A DNA stretch of 64,000 nucleotides from Glandiceps talaboti (Eukaryota; Hemichordata; Enteropneusta; Spengelidae), in contig NC_135568.1 in NCBI RefSeq assembly GCF_964340395.1, forward strand, positions 11,017,776-11,081,775, written 5' to 3'. Shown piece by piece: positions 12,111 to 23,147 of the stretch (positions within the stretch are counted from its first letter, which is position 1; every line of letters begins with the position of its first letter). The notes beneath the pieces were generated by a model. The model searched no databases and was not told the DNA's origin. It saw only the letters and a program-made list of their open reading frames with translations. The translations under genes and the position numbers were made by a program.

Positions 12111-13939
12111 AAACCAATTCTTGAGCTGTATCATAATCGAGTCAGACTCCAATATCAAACGATCTTTTCTACACACTTTCATCTCATAATATTATCTCCC
12201 CTGCTTTTCTGTAGCATACATGTATATCTTTATCATATTTTTAAAGAAAACAAATTTTGAACATCTATAAAGAGGTACGTATGTAAGGGTACCTACATGT
12301 AAAACATTAAACTGAGACACAGTCCCTCCACCCACCTGGAGGGACTGGGTGTGACTGAAACCATGAACTGAGTCTCAGTCTACTACAGTACCCCAGTATC
12401 TTTGCCTTAGGTTTCAGAACCTCTGTAATTGAGTTGAAATCTGGAAAATTTGCATGGTTAAAACATATAACTTTTGTAGGGAACCCAGTAATAATACCTT
12501 ACAAGTAGGAACTCACAGGTAGATTTTACCTACTTACCATCTTATACATAAAGTACAATGTATATTATGTTTGTCATACTTGTCAGTTTCCTTGGGCCGA
12601 GCAATAGCGCAAGGATGATAATATTTTGTGGAGACTTCCTACAAGTGAAGATTGTACTGTATTTGTAAAATCTAAGAAAACATTTCAAACCAGAGTTTGC
12701 CCTGTCTCACCAACACTCTAGCAGAGAATTGTATTCTGACAAAATAAAACAGATCATCCAAAGAATAATTAGTCATTGAATAGTGGCACCATGAAATAGA
12801 TTCAGTAATATGCAGATCCATGCAAATATGTCTTCAACATGCAAATCGCAGATAGTAACTCTGTTGTTCAAATATAACAATACTCTATTCTCTAGTGTAC
12901 AATATTGCACAATTCCCTCAGAAGTCGGTCTTGGACTTCCATCAAGTGAAGACATTCACACATCTCAGCGATAAGTGTGTAGTCAGCAATACTTATTACA
13001 TAGTCATCCCAATTACAATAATAGTATTGATTGATAATGATATGTGTAGTGCACACCTTGATAGGGTACTGCATTGTAATGTATGCTAGAGTTGCTCCAT
13101 TGACAAACATAGGTGTGGAAATAATCTAGTATAGTAGACATATTCCCAGTGCTGTCAATGACTTAATTTATTTCTGTAGAGTCTATATACCCTGGGGCAA
13201 TCATCTGTCCACTAAGCATGCAGTGATAATATCTGTAGAATTCCTCCCAGCTAGTCAGGCATACATGTAGACCTAAGGGATTTCATGATAGATTGCCTGT
13301 CAGTAATATAGCAGTCTTACCGGAAGTATATCTAGGGGAAACAAATTCCACAATCCTGCATTTTTTAAATAAAAACAAAGGTACATGTTGACTGTCCCAA
13401 GTTAGATTATCCTAGAATCTACATGTAGGCCAATGGGGATTTTAAAGTTTGATTTCCCCATCTCGAATTCAAAACCCCCCATCCCCACCTTCCATTCCCA
13501 TGGATTCCAGGCTAAAGATAGATATGTTGACATTGAATGTATGCAATTTTGGACTTGCTGAAGCATTAGCAGTCAAGCGCTAAAAGTGACAGAGAAAAGA
13601 TACCATGTTTTATATCAGTTTGATGCTTATCTCTCTCTGTTCTGTCTATGTGTGGCATTATTACATGCCTCAATGTACATATACAGGCTTTTCATTGTTT
13701 CGACTGTGAACATCCAACTTCCAAGATACTTAGTGGGCAAATAAAGCACATATTGCCCCTCGGCAACACACAAGTCAAAGTAGTACTTTGTACTTTAATT
13801 TAAATGCTATTGATTTTTAGCAATCTAACTGGATCCAAATGATGACACAAAATCAATATATGCATTCCTCATCACATAAAGGTTCACTGAGCATGTAATA
13901 AAAATATTACAGCCCAATATGGGCATTTGTACTTTGGAT

Positions 13940-14005
13940 CAGTGTGCCCTCTTATTCTTAAGCCAATTTGACGTGCCACTGACGCACACAATTTCTAGTA
14001 GAAGT
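13940..14005 (+). mobile_element. Truncated hAT-like MITE
   Basis: Begins CAGTGTGCCCTCT and continues AAGCCAATTTGACG then GCCACTGACGCACACAATTTCTAGT, matching the complete copy at 44555-44726 (which is in the opposite sense internally) and the copy at 17821. The second terminal repeat is missing. Confidence 0.6.
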
Positions 14006-14149
14006 TTGGATCAATGTGTTACTCATTATCTCCATATAGGGTAGATTACCATTCAATCCTCTGACACAATTACCCATATTGGGGTAGTAATTACTAATAT
14101 ACAAATGTATACATGTACCTAACCTCTCCTTAGATACATGTATGTTCAT

Positions 14150-15250
14150 CAGGTCTGTAAAACATAGTAGTTCTTACAGACCTAGGCATCTTTTCACATG
14201 AGAAGAATAGGCCAATGGGTACCGAAGTACAGCATATCTTCCAGTCTAGCACTTTGCACATACTAAACCTCTGATGCAAATACCCATATTGGGGCAGTAA
14301 TATAGAGAGAATATATTTTGAATTCCAACCTACAAACCAGTATTGGTGAATAAGACATGGAAGGGTAAAAATATATTAGCCCCTAGCCACATATATCATT
14401 CAATATTTGAATAGCGCCCTCTATGGACATACAGAGAAACATGCAAACTGTGCACAAGAAATATGACAGCAATGAGTTATGTAATGCTGTAGTGTAGACC
14501 TTAGTGGTAATATTACAGGGGTGATTGAGGGAGGGGGAGGGGTGGGGAGGTGCTCTTCAGACTCAATGGACTGTTGGTCATATTATTAAGTTCATTTGTA
14601 AGGTAAATCAGTATCAAAACTAGTACATGTACTGATGTAGCACCATCTTGCAGTATTTAAATATATATGTAAGTTGGAGGAGGGGGTTGAATAATAAAGT
14701 TTACAGTATGCTAATAAATGCCCAAGTCATCATACATCTAAGTTACATCTTGTATGTATGATGTAAAGCTTCAGCCGTTAACATGCTGAACTTCAAGTCA
14801 GATGTTTCTCCTGACTCTAAACTGTAACTGTAAAACACAATTTTGTTTTTCAGCTCTCATTGACCATCTCTAGCTATGTGTTGCTCCATTGGGCTTCTTT
14901 TCAGGGTACAACAAGGTACAAATATAGGGCAATAGGTGCCCAGACACAGTGTATCTCACAGCCTAGCTCTCTTCAGATACTGAACTGTCAGTCAGCTGCT
15001 TCCCTAGACTGTAAGACGTGTTGTGTCGCTCAGCCCTCATTGGCCATCTCTAGACAATAATATATTTTGTATCACTCCACCCTCAGTGGGCATCTTTTCA
15101 CATAAGAATAGGCCAATGGGCATCCAGATACAACATATGATTTCACTTGAGAAGGGTAGGCCAATGGGCACTCAGACATGGCGTGTCTTACAGACCAGCT
15201 ACATTTACTCTCACATACTGAACCATACATGTATTCCACTCCTAAATCCC
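14150..15250 (+). repeat. Cluster of dispersed repeat with AATAGGCCAATGGG
   Basis: At least four copies (near 14205, 14925, 15105 and 15155) of a block with GGCATCTTTTCACAT, AATAGGCCAATGGG, CCAGACACAG, TATCTTACAGTCTAGC and CACATACTGAAC. Copies are partly nested and irregularly spaced, so this looks like a locally amplified interspersed repeat. Confidence 0.6.
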
Positions 15251-15421
15251 AACTACCATGGACATCCCTCATATCAGTCAATCAATACCATTTTGTTATT
15301 TTAATGACTGCATGAATCCATACCTGTAGTTTTTACAATGTATGCTGAATACATTATATATATCTTTCCTTCTCTTTATATTACTACCCATGCATCCGGC
15401 ACCTTTTGTCCCCTGATCCAG

Positions 15422-15499
15422 GACATCTACCGTTATTTCTCCCGAAACCAAAGAGCTTGTTGATTCATTAGAGTTACAACGAGCTGCTCGTAGAGACAG
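15422..15499 (+). CDS. SVIL: SVIL exon d, 78 bp, symmetric
   Basis: Acceptor TGATCCAG at 15421; donor GACAG|GTATCA at 15500. It completes an Arg codon, reads TSTVISPETKELVDSLEL then QRAARRDR, and ends two bases into Arg. The likely helix is amphipathic. Length divisible by three with the same phase on both sides, so it could be skipped without a frameshift. Confidence 0.8.
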
Positions 15500-15764
15500 G
15501 TATCAGTATAACTACAACTCCCTAATAATATGTGTTACAGTGTATCACATGCTACTAAAAATGCTTACGAAAGCTCTGCGGTGAAATTGACCAGTGTTAA
15601 TATTTGTCAAGTATGCTCATACATTTAGAAGTATGCCTATGTAGAAACATATCATACAATGTACATGTACATAATGTATAACAACACATTTTCATTCATT
15701 ACTTTCTCTATGTTCTCATCAACTTATTTTATAAGTCAGGTGAAAACAATGTATCATTTCAGAG

Positions 15765-16370
15765 TTGGTCACCGGTTCATCACAGTAGTTGCTGTAAACA
15801 AAAGCTTTACAAGGGGAGGGTAGACGAGTTAATGGTCAATTATCAAGTGGTCACTGCATCAGTCATTTCATGATATCATAAAGGGAGGAGAAAGGTCAAA
15901 CAGGTTGATAATAATTGCTAATGTTGTCGCTGGTATTGTAATTGCTAAAGTAAAACCTTTACAAATGTATATGAGGGGAAGGGAGGGGGGAGGTGATCTA
16001 ACAATCATTTATTTCAGTGTCACTGCTCCCACCATTTTATTACCTCAAAAGGGGAGGAAAAGGGATGAGGGGGGCAATTTAGTAATTATTAAGTGGTCAC
16101 TGGTCCATTATTGTAGTTGCTGTGAATGAAAGTCACCTGGAGGGGGAGGAGACTCAACAAAGATGGAAAGTTATCAAAATGGTCAGTGCTCCTGTCCATG
16201 AAATTAAAAAGGGAGAGAGGAGCCAAACAGGCAATTAGTAAAAGTGGTTGTTTGTCCATCATTGTAATTGCCGTAAGCAAATGCTTTATATGAGGGGAGG
16301 GGGCTGGGAGGACCCAATGGTCAATTATCAAAGTGGTTACTTTATGTAAACAAATGGGAGGCAACAGGGA
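15765..16370 (+). repeat. Degenerate ~125-bp G-rich tandem repeat, about 5 copies
   Basis: Units share TCATTGTAATTGC-, GTAAACAAA-GCTTTA, GAGGGGAGGG and GGTCAATTATCAAAGTGGT blocks. G-rich (GGGGAGGG) on the + strand. Confidence 0.65.
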
Positions 16371-17221
16371 AAGGGGTTAATCAGGATATATGGTCACAAG
16401 GACAACAGTGCCTTGTTTGTGTAAGGGCAATACCTTGCTGTAGTGTCTATACAGTATACAATAGACAGAGACTCAAACTTTATCGTTAGGTGTGGGGTCT
16501 ATCATTAAAAAGCTAAACATAGACATCAGTTGCCTCTCTAAGTTATAGGTTAGTGCACTGCAAAAGTACAGGTCTTGCCTGAGGACATGACAGGCTAAGT
16601 GGATAAGTAACAGTGTAGCTTTTCAGGAACACACAGACATGTTCAAAGTTCTGGAACAGTGAACTTCTCATTAGCAACACAAAAGATGGTGATAAAATAC
16701 CTAACAATAGATTCCAGATATGATAGCCCCTATCTGTCCAGATGTAACAGAAACTATATGAAATTACAAAGGAAGTATTGAGTGCGATTACTGTACCATC
16801 TTGTCAAACAGATCACAACACATCATTTGTCTTTTAAAAAGACATTATCCATGGTATTAGTTTTCTGTTGATGTTCAGTATACCATGTCTATCCTGGCTG
16901 TTTGGCTGGTCTTCCTTGCATGGCCTGTTAATTAGATCCATCCACCCATCACCCAACCTTTGACTCCATAATCTAACAATGGATGCATGTATTTTGTATT
17001 TGCAAACATACCTTTTAAAAGCCAATGTCGGATTGGGATTAAAATTAGAGTGTGAAAATGTGTTGTCTGGCAGAGTTGCTTACTTTTCCCTTTTTTGTCT
17101 CCTTTTATCCATCTCCTTTCCAGCACTTCCAAAATTCCAAACAAAAGAATGAAGCTATGCAATTCTAATGGCGCCACTGATAGTAGGCTAGAACTTATCC
17201 AAAAATGTTGCTTTCAAACAT

Positions 17222-17392
17222 TTAAAGGCCATGGTTTCAATCCCAGGTTCTCACATTAGTATTATCTTATCAGTGGAGCCATAGGGAGTACATAGAATCA
17301 TTGGTCTGGACCACCTTTTTCTATAGCTGTGCCAGACAATGGTTTTCTCACCCCTAAATTTTAATCCGATTCCTAACTTGGCCTTTTAATGC
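17222..17392 (-). mobile_element. MITE, TTTAAAGGCC family, copy
   Basis: About 170 bp bounded by TTTAAAGGCCATGG on the left and by CTTGGCCTTTTAA on the right (inverted). The interior has the family landmarks on the - strand: TCTGGCACAGC, TGGTCCAGACCA, GGCTCCACTGATAAGATAAT, GTGAGAACCTGGGATTGAA. Confidence 0.75.
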
Positions 17393-17453
17393 TGTTAGAA
17401 TTGATCGCTTTGCATACAACGTTGAAGTACAGGATATGTTTAGGTGACTTTTT

Positions 17454-17627
17454 AAAGGCCCATAATTCAATCCCAGGTCTACAAATTTGCGTTATGTTTT
17501 CAGTGGACCCATAAGGATTTAGGATCATTCCTTTGTTCCAAACTAACTTTTTCCATACATGTAGCTCTGCCAGACAACTGTTTTTCATACCCAAATGTTA
17601 ATCCAATTATGAATTGGGCCTGTAAAT
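17454..17627 (-). mobile_element. MITE, TTTAAAGGCC family, copy
   Basis: Second copy directly after the one at 17222, same orientation, starting TTTAAAGGCCCATAATTCAA and ending AATTGGGCC. Internal landmarks include TCTGGCAGAGCT and ATCCCAGGT. Confidence 0.75.
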
Positions 17628-17820
17628 GTGTAATATCAATACCCTGTACTTCTACCAGTTTTACCTTTCAGATTGGTGGCTGTGGTATATCTACCATCCG
17701 ACAGTTTTTTAGTAACATCTGATTTCAGCCAAAAAGCTGACTTGATTTTGTGTGCATTGATATTAAAATAGTGATTGTGCTTAATAGATTATCTAGAAAA
17801 GAACAGAGTATGCCTGTTTA

Positions 17821-17991
17821 CCTGTGTGCCTTCTAAGCCAATTTGACGCACCACTGATGCATACAATTTCTAGTGACGCACCAAAATTTGGAGTTCCCCT
17901 ATCTCTTACTATGTGGTGACGCACAAGGAATGGCAGTTTCTATCATACTGACTCACAACAACAAAATTTGGCTATCATTAGAAGGCACATG
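17821..17991 (+). mobile_element. hAT-like MITE, second copy
   Basis: Left end CCTGTGTGCCTTCTAAGCC, right end GGCTATCATTAGAAGGCACAT, so the ends are inverted repeats (GTGCCTTCTAA). The interior has GACGCACCACTGATGCA and TTTCTAGTGACGCACC, shared with the element at 44555. A target duplication is not clear here. Confidence 0.6.
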
Positions 17992-18430
17992 GCGTGTACT
18001 ATATATATGAACTGTATGGACAGCATTGGTCCAGTGTAACAAGTTACATGTACTTCCAAGGCTCAGTTTGATAGTATTTTTGCTAAGGTTCCGGAAATCC
18101 AGTAACTGAGGGGGTGAAATCTTGTAACAGTTTCATAGATTTCCATACCTTGTATCATAATTTTGATGAGGAGCCGAGACAAACTATCTGGTAAACTTGG
18201 CTAGATTTTACCCTTTTGGAACCCCAGAACAAAACACTGCTGTATATGAATATACCATGTTGTAGTCTTGTGGTATTTCAAGCCAGATTTGTGTAAACTT
18301 AAAAACAATATGTTCTCTAACATTCACTTACACATGGTTTTGGTTTTGGTATGGTTTTCCATACTTAAAGTTACCAGATTTTGTGATTGACAAAACTTGT
18401 TAAAAATTTAACTTATTTTATTTTCACTAG

Positions 18431-18534
18431 ATTGAGGAGAGCTGAAAGCCTAGAATCTGAAAAGTCACCAGAACATCGTGTACCCAGGAGGAGGTTTCAA
18501 AACGATGATGTTGCCCCGGCAACAACATCTCAGG
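18431..18534 (+). CDS. SVIL: SVIL exon e
   Basis: Acceptor TTTTCACTAG at 18430; donor CAGG|GTAAGA at 18535. Completes an Arg codon, reads LRRAESLESEKSPEHRVPRR then RFQNDDVAPATTSQ, and leaves one base for exon f. Basic and Ser/Glu-rich linker. Strong splice sites and matching phases on both sides. Confidence 0.8.
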
Positions 18535-18689
18535 GTAAGAGAGTGTGATGCTCCTATTGAGTTAGACTGTAAGGTACGTCATGTCGTTCTGCCCTCGCCA
18601 GCTTCCTCTCTCCTGATGTGTGAGGGCGCCCTGTCATGGAATACCTTTACAGACTACTATCGTGTTTGATATTCCCAGCAACTATAGCA

Positions 18690-19140
18690 AATACCCCTTT
18701 CACATTTTTGTTCTACCCTACCTGTACATTGTAGTCTTGAAGGACTAATGCTACAACACTATTTCAGCTATCCTAACTGTAGCCTACCTGGAGACTTGAA
18801 GAACTAATGCTACTACACTATTTCAGCTATCCTAACTGTAGCGCACCTGTAGTCTTGAAGGACTAACACTACTACACTACATCAGCTATCCTAACTGTAG
18901 CGTATCTGTAGACTTGAAGTTGAAGGACTAATTCTACTACACTATTTCAGCTATCCTACATGTAACTGTAGCCTACCTGTAGACTTGAAGGACTAATACC
19001 ACTCTACTATTTCAGCTATTCTAAATGTAGCGTACCTGTAGTCTTGAAGGACTAACGCTACAATACTATTTCAGCTATCACGACTGTTCAAAAAATCAAA
19101 ATATCAGTTAGAACAGCTGAAATAGTGTAGTAGTACTGTA
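18690..19140 (+). repeat. ~60-bp tandem repeat, six copies plus inverted partial copy
   Basis: Unit: TACCTGTAGACTTGAAGGAC, TAATGCTACTACACTA, TTTCAGCTATCCTAACTGTAG. Six copies run to about 19080. At 19110-19140 the sequence CAGCTGAAATAGTGTAGTAG is the same unit inverted. Confidence 0.85.
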
Positions 19141-19379
19141 GTTTTCAAGAATACAGGATTGTCAACTATGATATTTATAAGTGAAATCATTTTAGAAAAT
19201 AATCCCTGATGTATCTCGCCAACTTGTTTTACATAACTTTCTAATCATTGTACACCACTGAAGATGCTGATCAGAGACAATGAAAATTGGGATCCATTTT
19301 CCAAAACATTGTTGACTCTATAAGTAGAATGGAACCCAAGAGTCCATGAACATTCATTCATGCATGATATTTATGCTCG

Positions 19380-19610
19380 ATTTGCTAAAGACTGAAAGGC
19401 TCACGGTTGATAGCACTCTTGTCATTAGCTAAACACAAGACATACAAAATTCTAAATTTAGAGAGATTTGTCGTTGATGGCGCTCTTGTTAACCAGTAGC
19501 TAAACACAAGACATACGCAATTCTAAATTTAGAGAGATTTGTCGTTGATGGCGCTCTTCTTAATCATTAGCTAAACACAAGACATACATAATTCTAAATT
19601 GAGAGATTTG
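19380..19610 (+). repeat. ~72-bp tandem repeat, three copies
   Basis: Unit: TAGCTAAACACAAGACATAC, AATTCTAAATTTAGAGAGAT, TTGTCGTTGATGGCGCTCTT. Copies start near 19428, 19498 and 19568. Confidence 0.85.
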
Positions 19611-19755
19611 TTAGTGGCACATTAAGGAGGGCATACAATGATGATACTTTCAGTCTTACTGAAGCATGTACCGGTACACTTGTGTGTCACTCACCTCCTT
19701 ACTCCTTAGTGACATTGCAGTGTATAATACTTTTGCTGGAAATACTTGTTAAATA

Positions 19756-19906
19756 ATGTTATTCTCAATTTATTTCTTCATTCAGCCAAGGAAAAGAGTG
19801 ACCTAAGGGGGCTTTGTCACTACGAGTCGCTAGATGAGTAATGACAAAACCCTTAGGTCACAATTTTGTTTTCGGATGAATGAAGAACAATATTGGAGAA
19901 TAACAT
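19756..19906. mobile_element. Foldback / MITE-like inverted repeat, 151 bp
   Basis: The two arms (about 65 nt each) are near-complementary: the left arm ATGTTATTCTC...CTTCATTCA...GTGACCTAAGGG and the right arm CCCTTAGGTCAC...TGAATGAAG...GAGAATAACAT. No ORF. Target duplication unclear. Confidence 0.8.
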
Positions 19907-20124
19907 AATTATACCTGCGTCAGTAATATCAAAGAAAAATTGGGAGCAGTAATCATGGCAATTTTGAACTTTTTGAATTAATATTTTGAAGACAGCAGAA
20001 CCAATGACATAGACATCATTGTCGTGATGTAGAAGGTCCAGGGTATATTTTTTGGCGCACGCATGGTATAATGAATGTTAGACTGATTTTTTTCTTTTTT
20101 TGCGTCATTTTGTTTTAACTACAG

Positions 20125-21369
20125 TTGCAACACCAGAACGTGAAATGAGAAGAGACACAGAACGTGATAGAAAAGCAAGAGCCAAGTCAGCACCCATGCT
20201 AGAACCCACAGACACAAGAACCAAAACACCAACTGAAACCAAAGATAAGTCTCCAACTGAATCATCTGCTCCAAGAAGTTATAGAGCATTGAGAGAAGCA
20301 GCAGCAAAAAAGGATAAAGGCAACGAGGATGCAAAAACACCAACTGAAACCAAAGATAAGTCTCCAGCTGAATCAGATAAAGAACCGTTTTCATCTGCTC
20401 CAAAAAGTTATAGAGCATTAAGAGAGGCAGCGATGAAAAAGGATCCAGGCAAGGAGGATGCAACACCAGTGCCTTTAGGAGAGGGTAGGAAAATTGAAAC
20501 GGAAGTTCCATTGATAGCTAAGACTGAACAAAAACAAGCAAAAACACCAACTGAAACCAAAGATAAGTCTCCAACTGAATCATCTGCTCCAAGAAGTTAT
20601 AGAGCATTAAGAGAGGCAGCAGCAAAAAAGGATAAAGGCAACGAGGACGCAAAAACACCAACTGAAACCAAAGATAAGTCTCCAGCTGAATCAGATAAAG
20701 AACCGTTTTCATCTGCTCCGAAAAGTTATAGAGCATTAAGAGAGGCAGCGATGAAAAAGGATCCAGGCAAGGAGGACACAACACCAGTGCCTTTACGAGA
20801 TAGTAGGAAAATTGAAACGGAAGTTCCATTGATAGCTAAGACTGAACAAAAACAAGCAAAACCACAATCTCATACAGAATCTGCCAAAACATTTACAAAA
20901 CCAGGTGAAAAACTCCAAGAGAAGACAACTCAGAAACCAGTATCAAGACAAGAAGGGAGAAAAGCCAGTGCTTCACTTTCACAAGCTACAGAGAAACCCA
21001 CCCATGCACCAGCAGTAGCAAAATCCACCCCCTCACAAGACATAGAAAAAATCACCCCTGCCAAACAAATGGGCCAGCCCTCTGATACTGCAGAGCGAAG
21101 GCACAGATTTTACAGTCGAGACTCGGAACATTCTACTGAATCTGCTACAGAAAGGAGGCATAGGTTCCAAAGCAGGGATTCTGAAATTTCTGTAGGATCT
21201 TCTGCAATGGAATCACCCAGTGACTCTGATTCTTTAGCTTCATCCATTGCTTCAGATATTGTAAAAGGAATGTCACCGCGAAGTCTGGAAGTAATGGAAA
21301 GGAGACGGAAAAGAAAGGAAGAGAAGAAGGCTGCTAGGAGAAGATCAGCGCTGAATACTCCTGAGAAAG
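20125..21369 (+). CDS. SVIL: SVIL exon f, with 106-residue internal duplication
   Basis: Acceptor TTAACTACAG at 20124, donor GAAAG|GTACAG at 21370; 1,245 bp; starts by completing a Val codon. Lys/Glu/Thr/Pro-rich, disordered. Two consecutive 318-bp units (20223-20540 and 20541-20858) encode 106-residue repeats differing at about nine bases by eye. Each unit has two shorter repeats of TPTETKDKSP[TA]ES followed by SYRALREAA[AM]KKD. Farther on, ERRHRF[YQ]SRDSE occurs twice (about 21090-21190), and the exon ends with a very basic helix (MERRRKRKEEKKAARRR). Continuing frame stops soon after the donor, supporting the exon end. Confidence 0.88.
20223..20858 (+). repeat. 318-bp coding duplication (2 x 106 codons)
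   Basis: The units are offset by exactly 318 bp and are about 97% identical by eye (about nine mismatches, no indels). The exact codon multiple keeps the frame. Within each unit, a shorter ~35-codon repeat is present twice. Confidence 0.92.
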
Positions 21370-22193
21370 GTACAGTTTATACCATGTACAAGTCTACTTA
21401 TCTGATCTTTGACATTTTTATTCCCAAAATTTGGTCTTCATGCAGCTGAGGAACGCATGAACTAAGGGCTTTGTATATAAAGGGCTGTAAAAAAGTCCAC
21501 AAGTGTGGACAAAAGCTTAAATTTTTACTGTCACTAACTATCAATTGTATATAGTGTTTCAAAAGTTTATTAATAAATGTTTATGTTTCCACAGTAATTT
21601 TAATACACAGACAAGCTTGCATCACTATCTTTGAACAACTTGTTGCATTTTATTTTTAGTTGCAAAATCCGTACATGCATGTCATGAGTATTTGCAAGCA
21701 GAATGAACCAAAATATACAATAGAGTTGTAGTTACTTTATAATATATATCTACTCAATTCTGATTTATGAAAAATGTAGGAAGATAATGATTACTTCAGA
21801 TATTTCGACTCATATTTTGAGAACATAGAGCTTATCTTTTTGAAACATTACACACATTTGATAATTAGTGAAAGCAAAAACTGAAGCTTTCATATTTTGA
21901 ACACCAGAGAACTGGTGAAATAACATACATTGTCATGACCCTGATGTTCATCAACAAGAAAATAAATCCTGAATTTTTTTTCAAATACATACAACGTGGC
22001 TTTACTCCTGGTGTAAAGTGGTTCAGTTCCTGGTTAAGGCAGTGATATCCAAATCAGTGCCTGTATATTAAACTTTAAAGAGTGGAAAATTGAAACTGAA
22101 TTTCCCATGATGGCTATTACTCAACAGAAAAAAGGAAAAACAGCAACTCATACAGAATTCTTGTAACATACTGATTTTTCAATTCCCTCTTAG
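21370..22193. other. Intron f-g with a decayed exon-f fragment
   Basis: Mostly AT-rich unique sequence. At 22055-22160 it carries a decayed copy of the end of the exon-f repeat, listed separately. Confidence 0.7.
22055..22160 (+). pseudogene. Decayed duplicate of part of SVIL exon f
   Basis: CAGTGCCT..., GGAAAATTGAAACTGAA, TTCCCATGATGGCT, ACTCAACAGAAAAAAGGAAAAA and ACTCATACAGAATTCT line up in order with exon-f sequence around 20787-20883 (CAGTGCCT, GGAAAATTGAAACGGAA, TTCCATTGATAGCT, ACTGAACAAAAACAAGCAAAA, TCTCATACAGAATCTG). It sits 33 bp before exon g, has no donor and is not in a usable frame. I read it as a remnant of an additional repeat unit. Confidence 0.7.
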
Positions 22194-22354
22194 ATGGGGA
22201 TAGGATATCTCCTTACAGTGCCAGTCCTGAAAGATCCGGAGATGATATGGAAAGTAAATCGAGATTCAAGGAAAGAAAATCTCCACTAACACCAAGCAGT
22301 AGTCTAGATGAAGTGAAGAAACCTGTCACTGAAAAGGAACCACCAACGAGAAAA
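22194..22354 (+). CDS. SVIL: SVIL exon g
   Basis: Acceptor TTCCCTCTTAG at 22193; donor AGAAAA|GTGAGT at 22355. Completes Asp (G|AT) and reads DGDRISPYSASPERSGDDME then a basic Ser/Lys-rich segment ending EKEPPTRK; ends in phase 0. Disordered linker. If the donor is not used the frame runs on for 45 codons to a stop at 22489. Confidence 0.82.
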
Positions 22355-23147
22355 GTGAGTATCTCAGATAGGTGTATTGTTCTGCACCCTGCTATGACTG
22401 GCCTGTACTATTATAGCAGAGGGGTGATGAACCATATTGAGGGGCACCGTGAGATTAATTTTCAGGTTGTTAAAAACAAACCTGTTTAATAGTAGTGCAC
22501 AAATACATATTATCTGGGCCATTTAGCACCTTTCAATAAACCCAAGCACAAATATGATTGTGTCCCTCAATGATGTTGGCCACCCCTCTGATATAATGGT
22601 ATGGTTAAGTTCATGGCCTGAGTGCAGAGCACTATACCGAATACACTTGATTAAAGCTAAATATGAGGGATAAATGTAATTCTACCTATCGCCAGCTAAG
22701 ACCTTTAAAAAAATGTTGAAGAATAGATCTGTTTCTTTAACTTGTTGATTAATGCCTTTAAGAAAATCTAAGCTTACATCTGACTCTGTTTGCAGCAAAA
22801 ACTTTTGCTTGTTCAGTCATGTAACTTTGTATTCATTGCATCCGTTTGCGAATTCTTTGTCACTGCTGTTGTGTGTTAGTTCACAATTCGCTCATCGAGT
22901 ATTTTTTTTCTCACATTAATTTATTGTGCAGTGTTTTGCTTTCGTTCTGTCTGAGCATGTGTGTATGATTTTTTTTTGTCCAGTGTGAGGGCCTCAACGG
23001 AAAGAAGTGTTTCACTTACTTTTGTACTGTAATACTTACTTGAGCTACCCTGAATAAATGTATTTTATTATTATTATTAAAAGAGTATTACTAAAACATA
23101 TCTTAAGATTTTAAAAACTATTCTGAAATTTTATTTTTGTCTTTCAG
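22355..23147. other. Intron g-h; possible 3' end of a non-LTR element
   Basis: No coding exon. The stretch about 22840-23080 ends CTGAATAAATGTATTTTATTATTATTATT, the kind of AATAAA-plus-short-repeat tail seen at the 3' ends of non-LTR retroelements; no reverse transcriptase sequence is visible. Otherwise unremarkable. Confidence 0.35.

Larger units (their letters stand above)
11607..15421. other. Intron c-d
   Basis: No coding exon seen. It contains a GTTAGC-rich degenerate tandem repeat (11776-12110), a copy of the dispersed 'GGAACC' repeat (about 12440-12535), a truncated hAT-like MITE (13940-14005) and a cluster of related copies around 14150-15250. Confidence 0.65.
15500..18430. other. Intron d-e
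   Basis: No coding exon seen. Holds a degenerate ~125-bp tandem array (15765-16370), two adjacent MITE copies (17222-17627), a hAT-like MITE (17821-17991) and a copy of the dispersed 'GGAACC' repeat (about 18085-18245). Confidence 0.65.
18535..20124. other. Intron e-f, mostly tandem and inverted repeats
   Basis: No coding exon seen. A ~60-bp tandem array (18690-19080) is followed by an inverted partial copy, a ~72-bp three-copy repeat (19380-19610) and a 151-bp foldback element (19756-19906). Confidence 0.7.

Noticed and set aside
20119-20829. Antisense ORFs opposite exon f
   Set aside because: Shadows of the duplicated Lys/Glu/Thr-rich repeat; their own repetition simply mirrors it.
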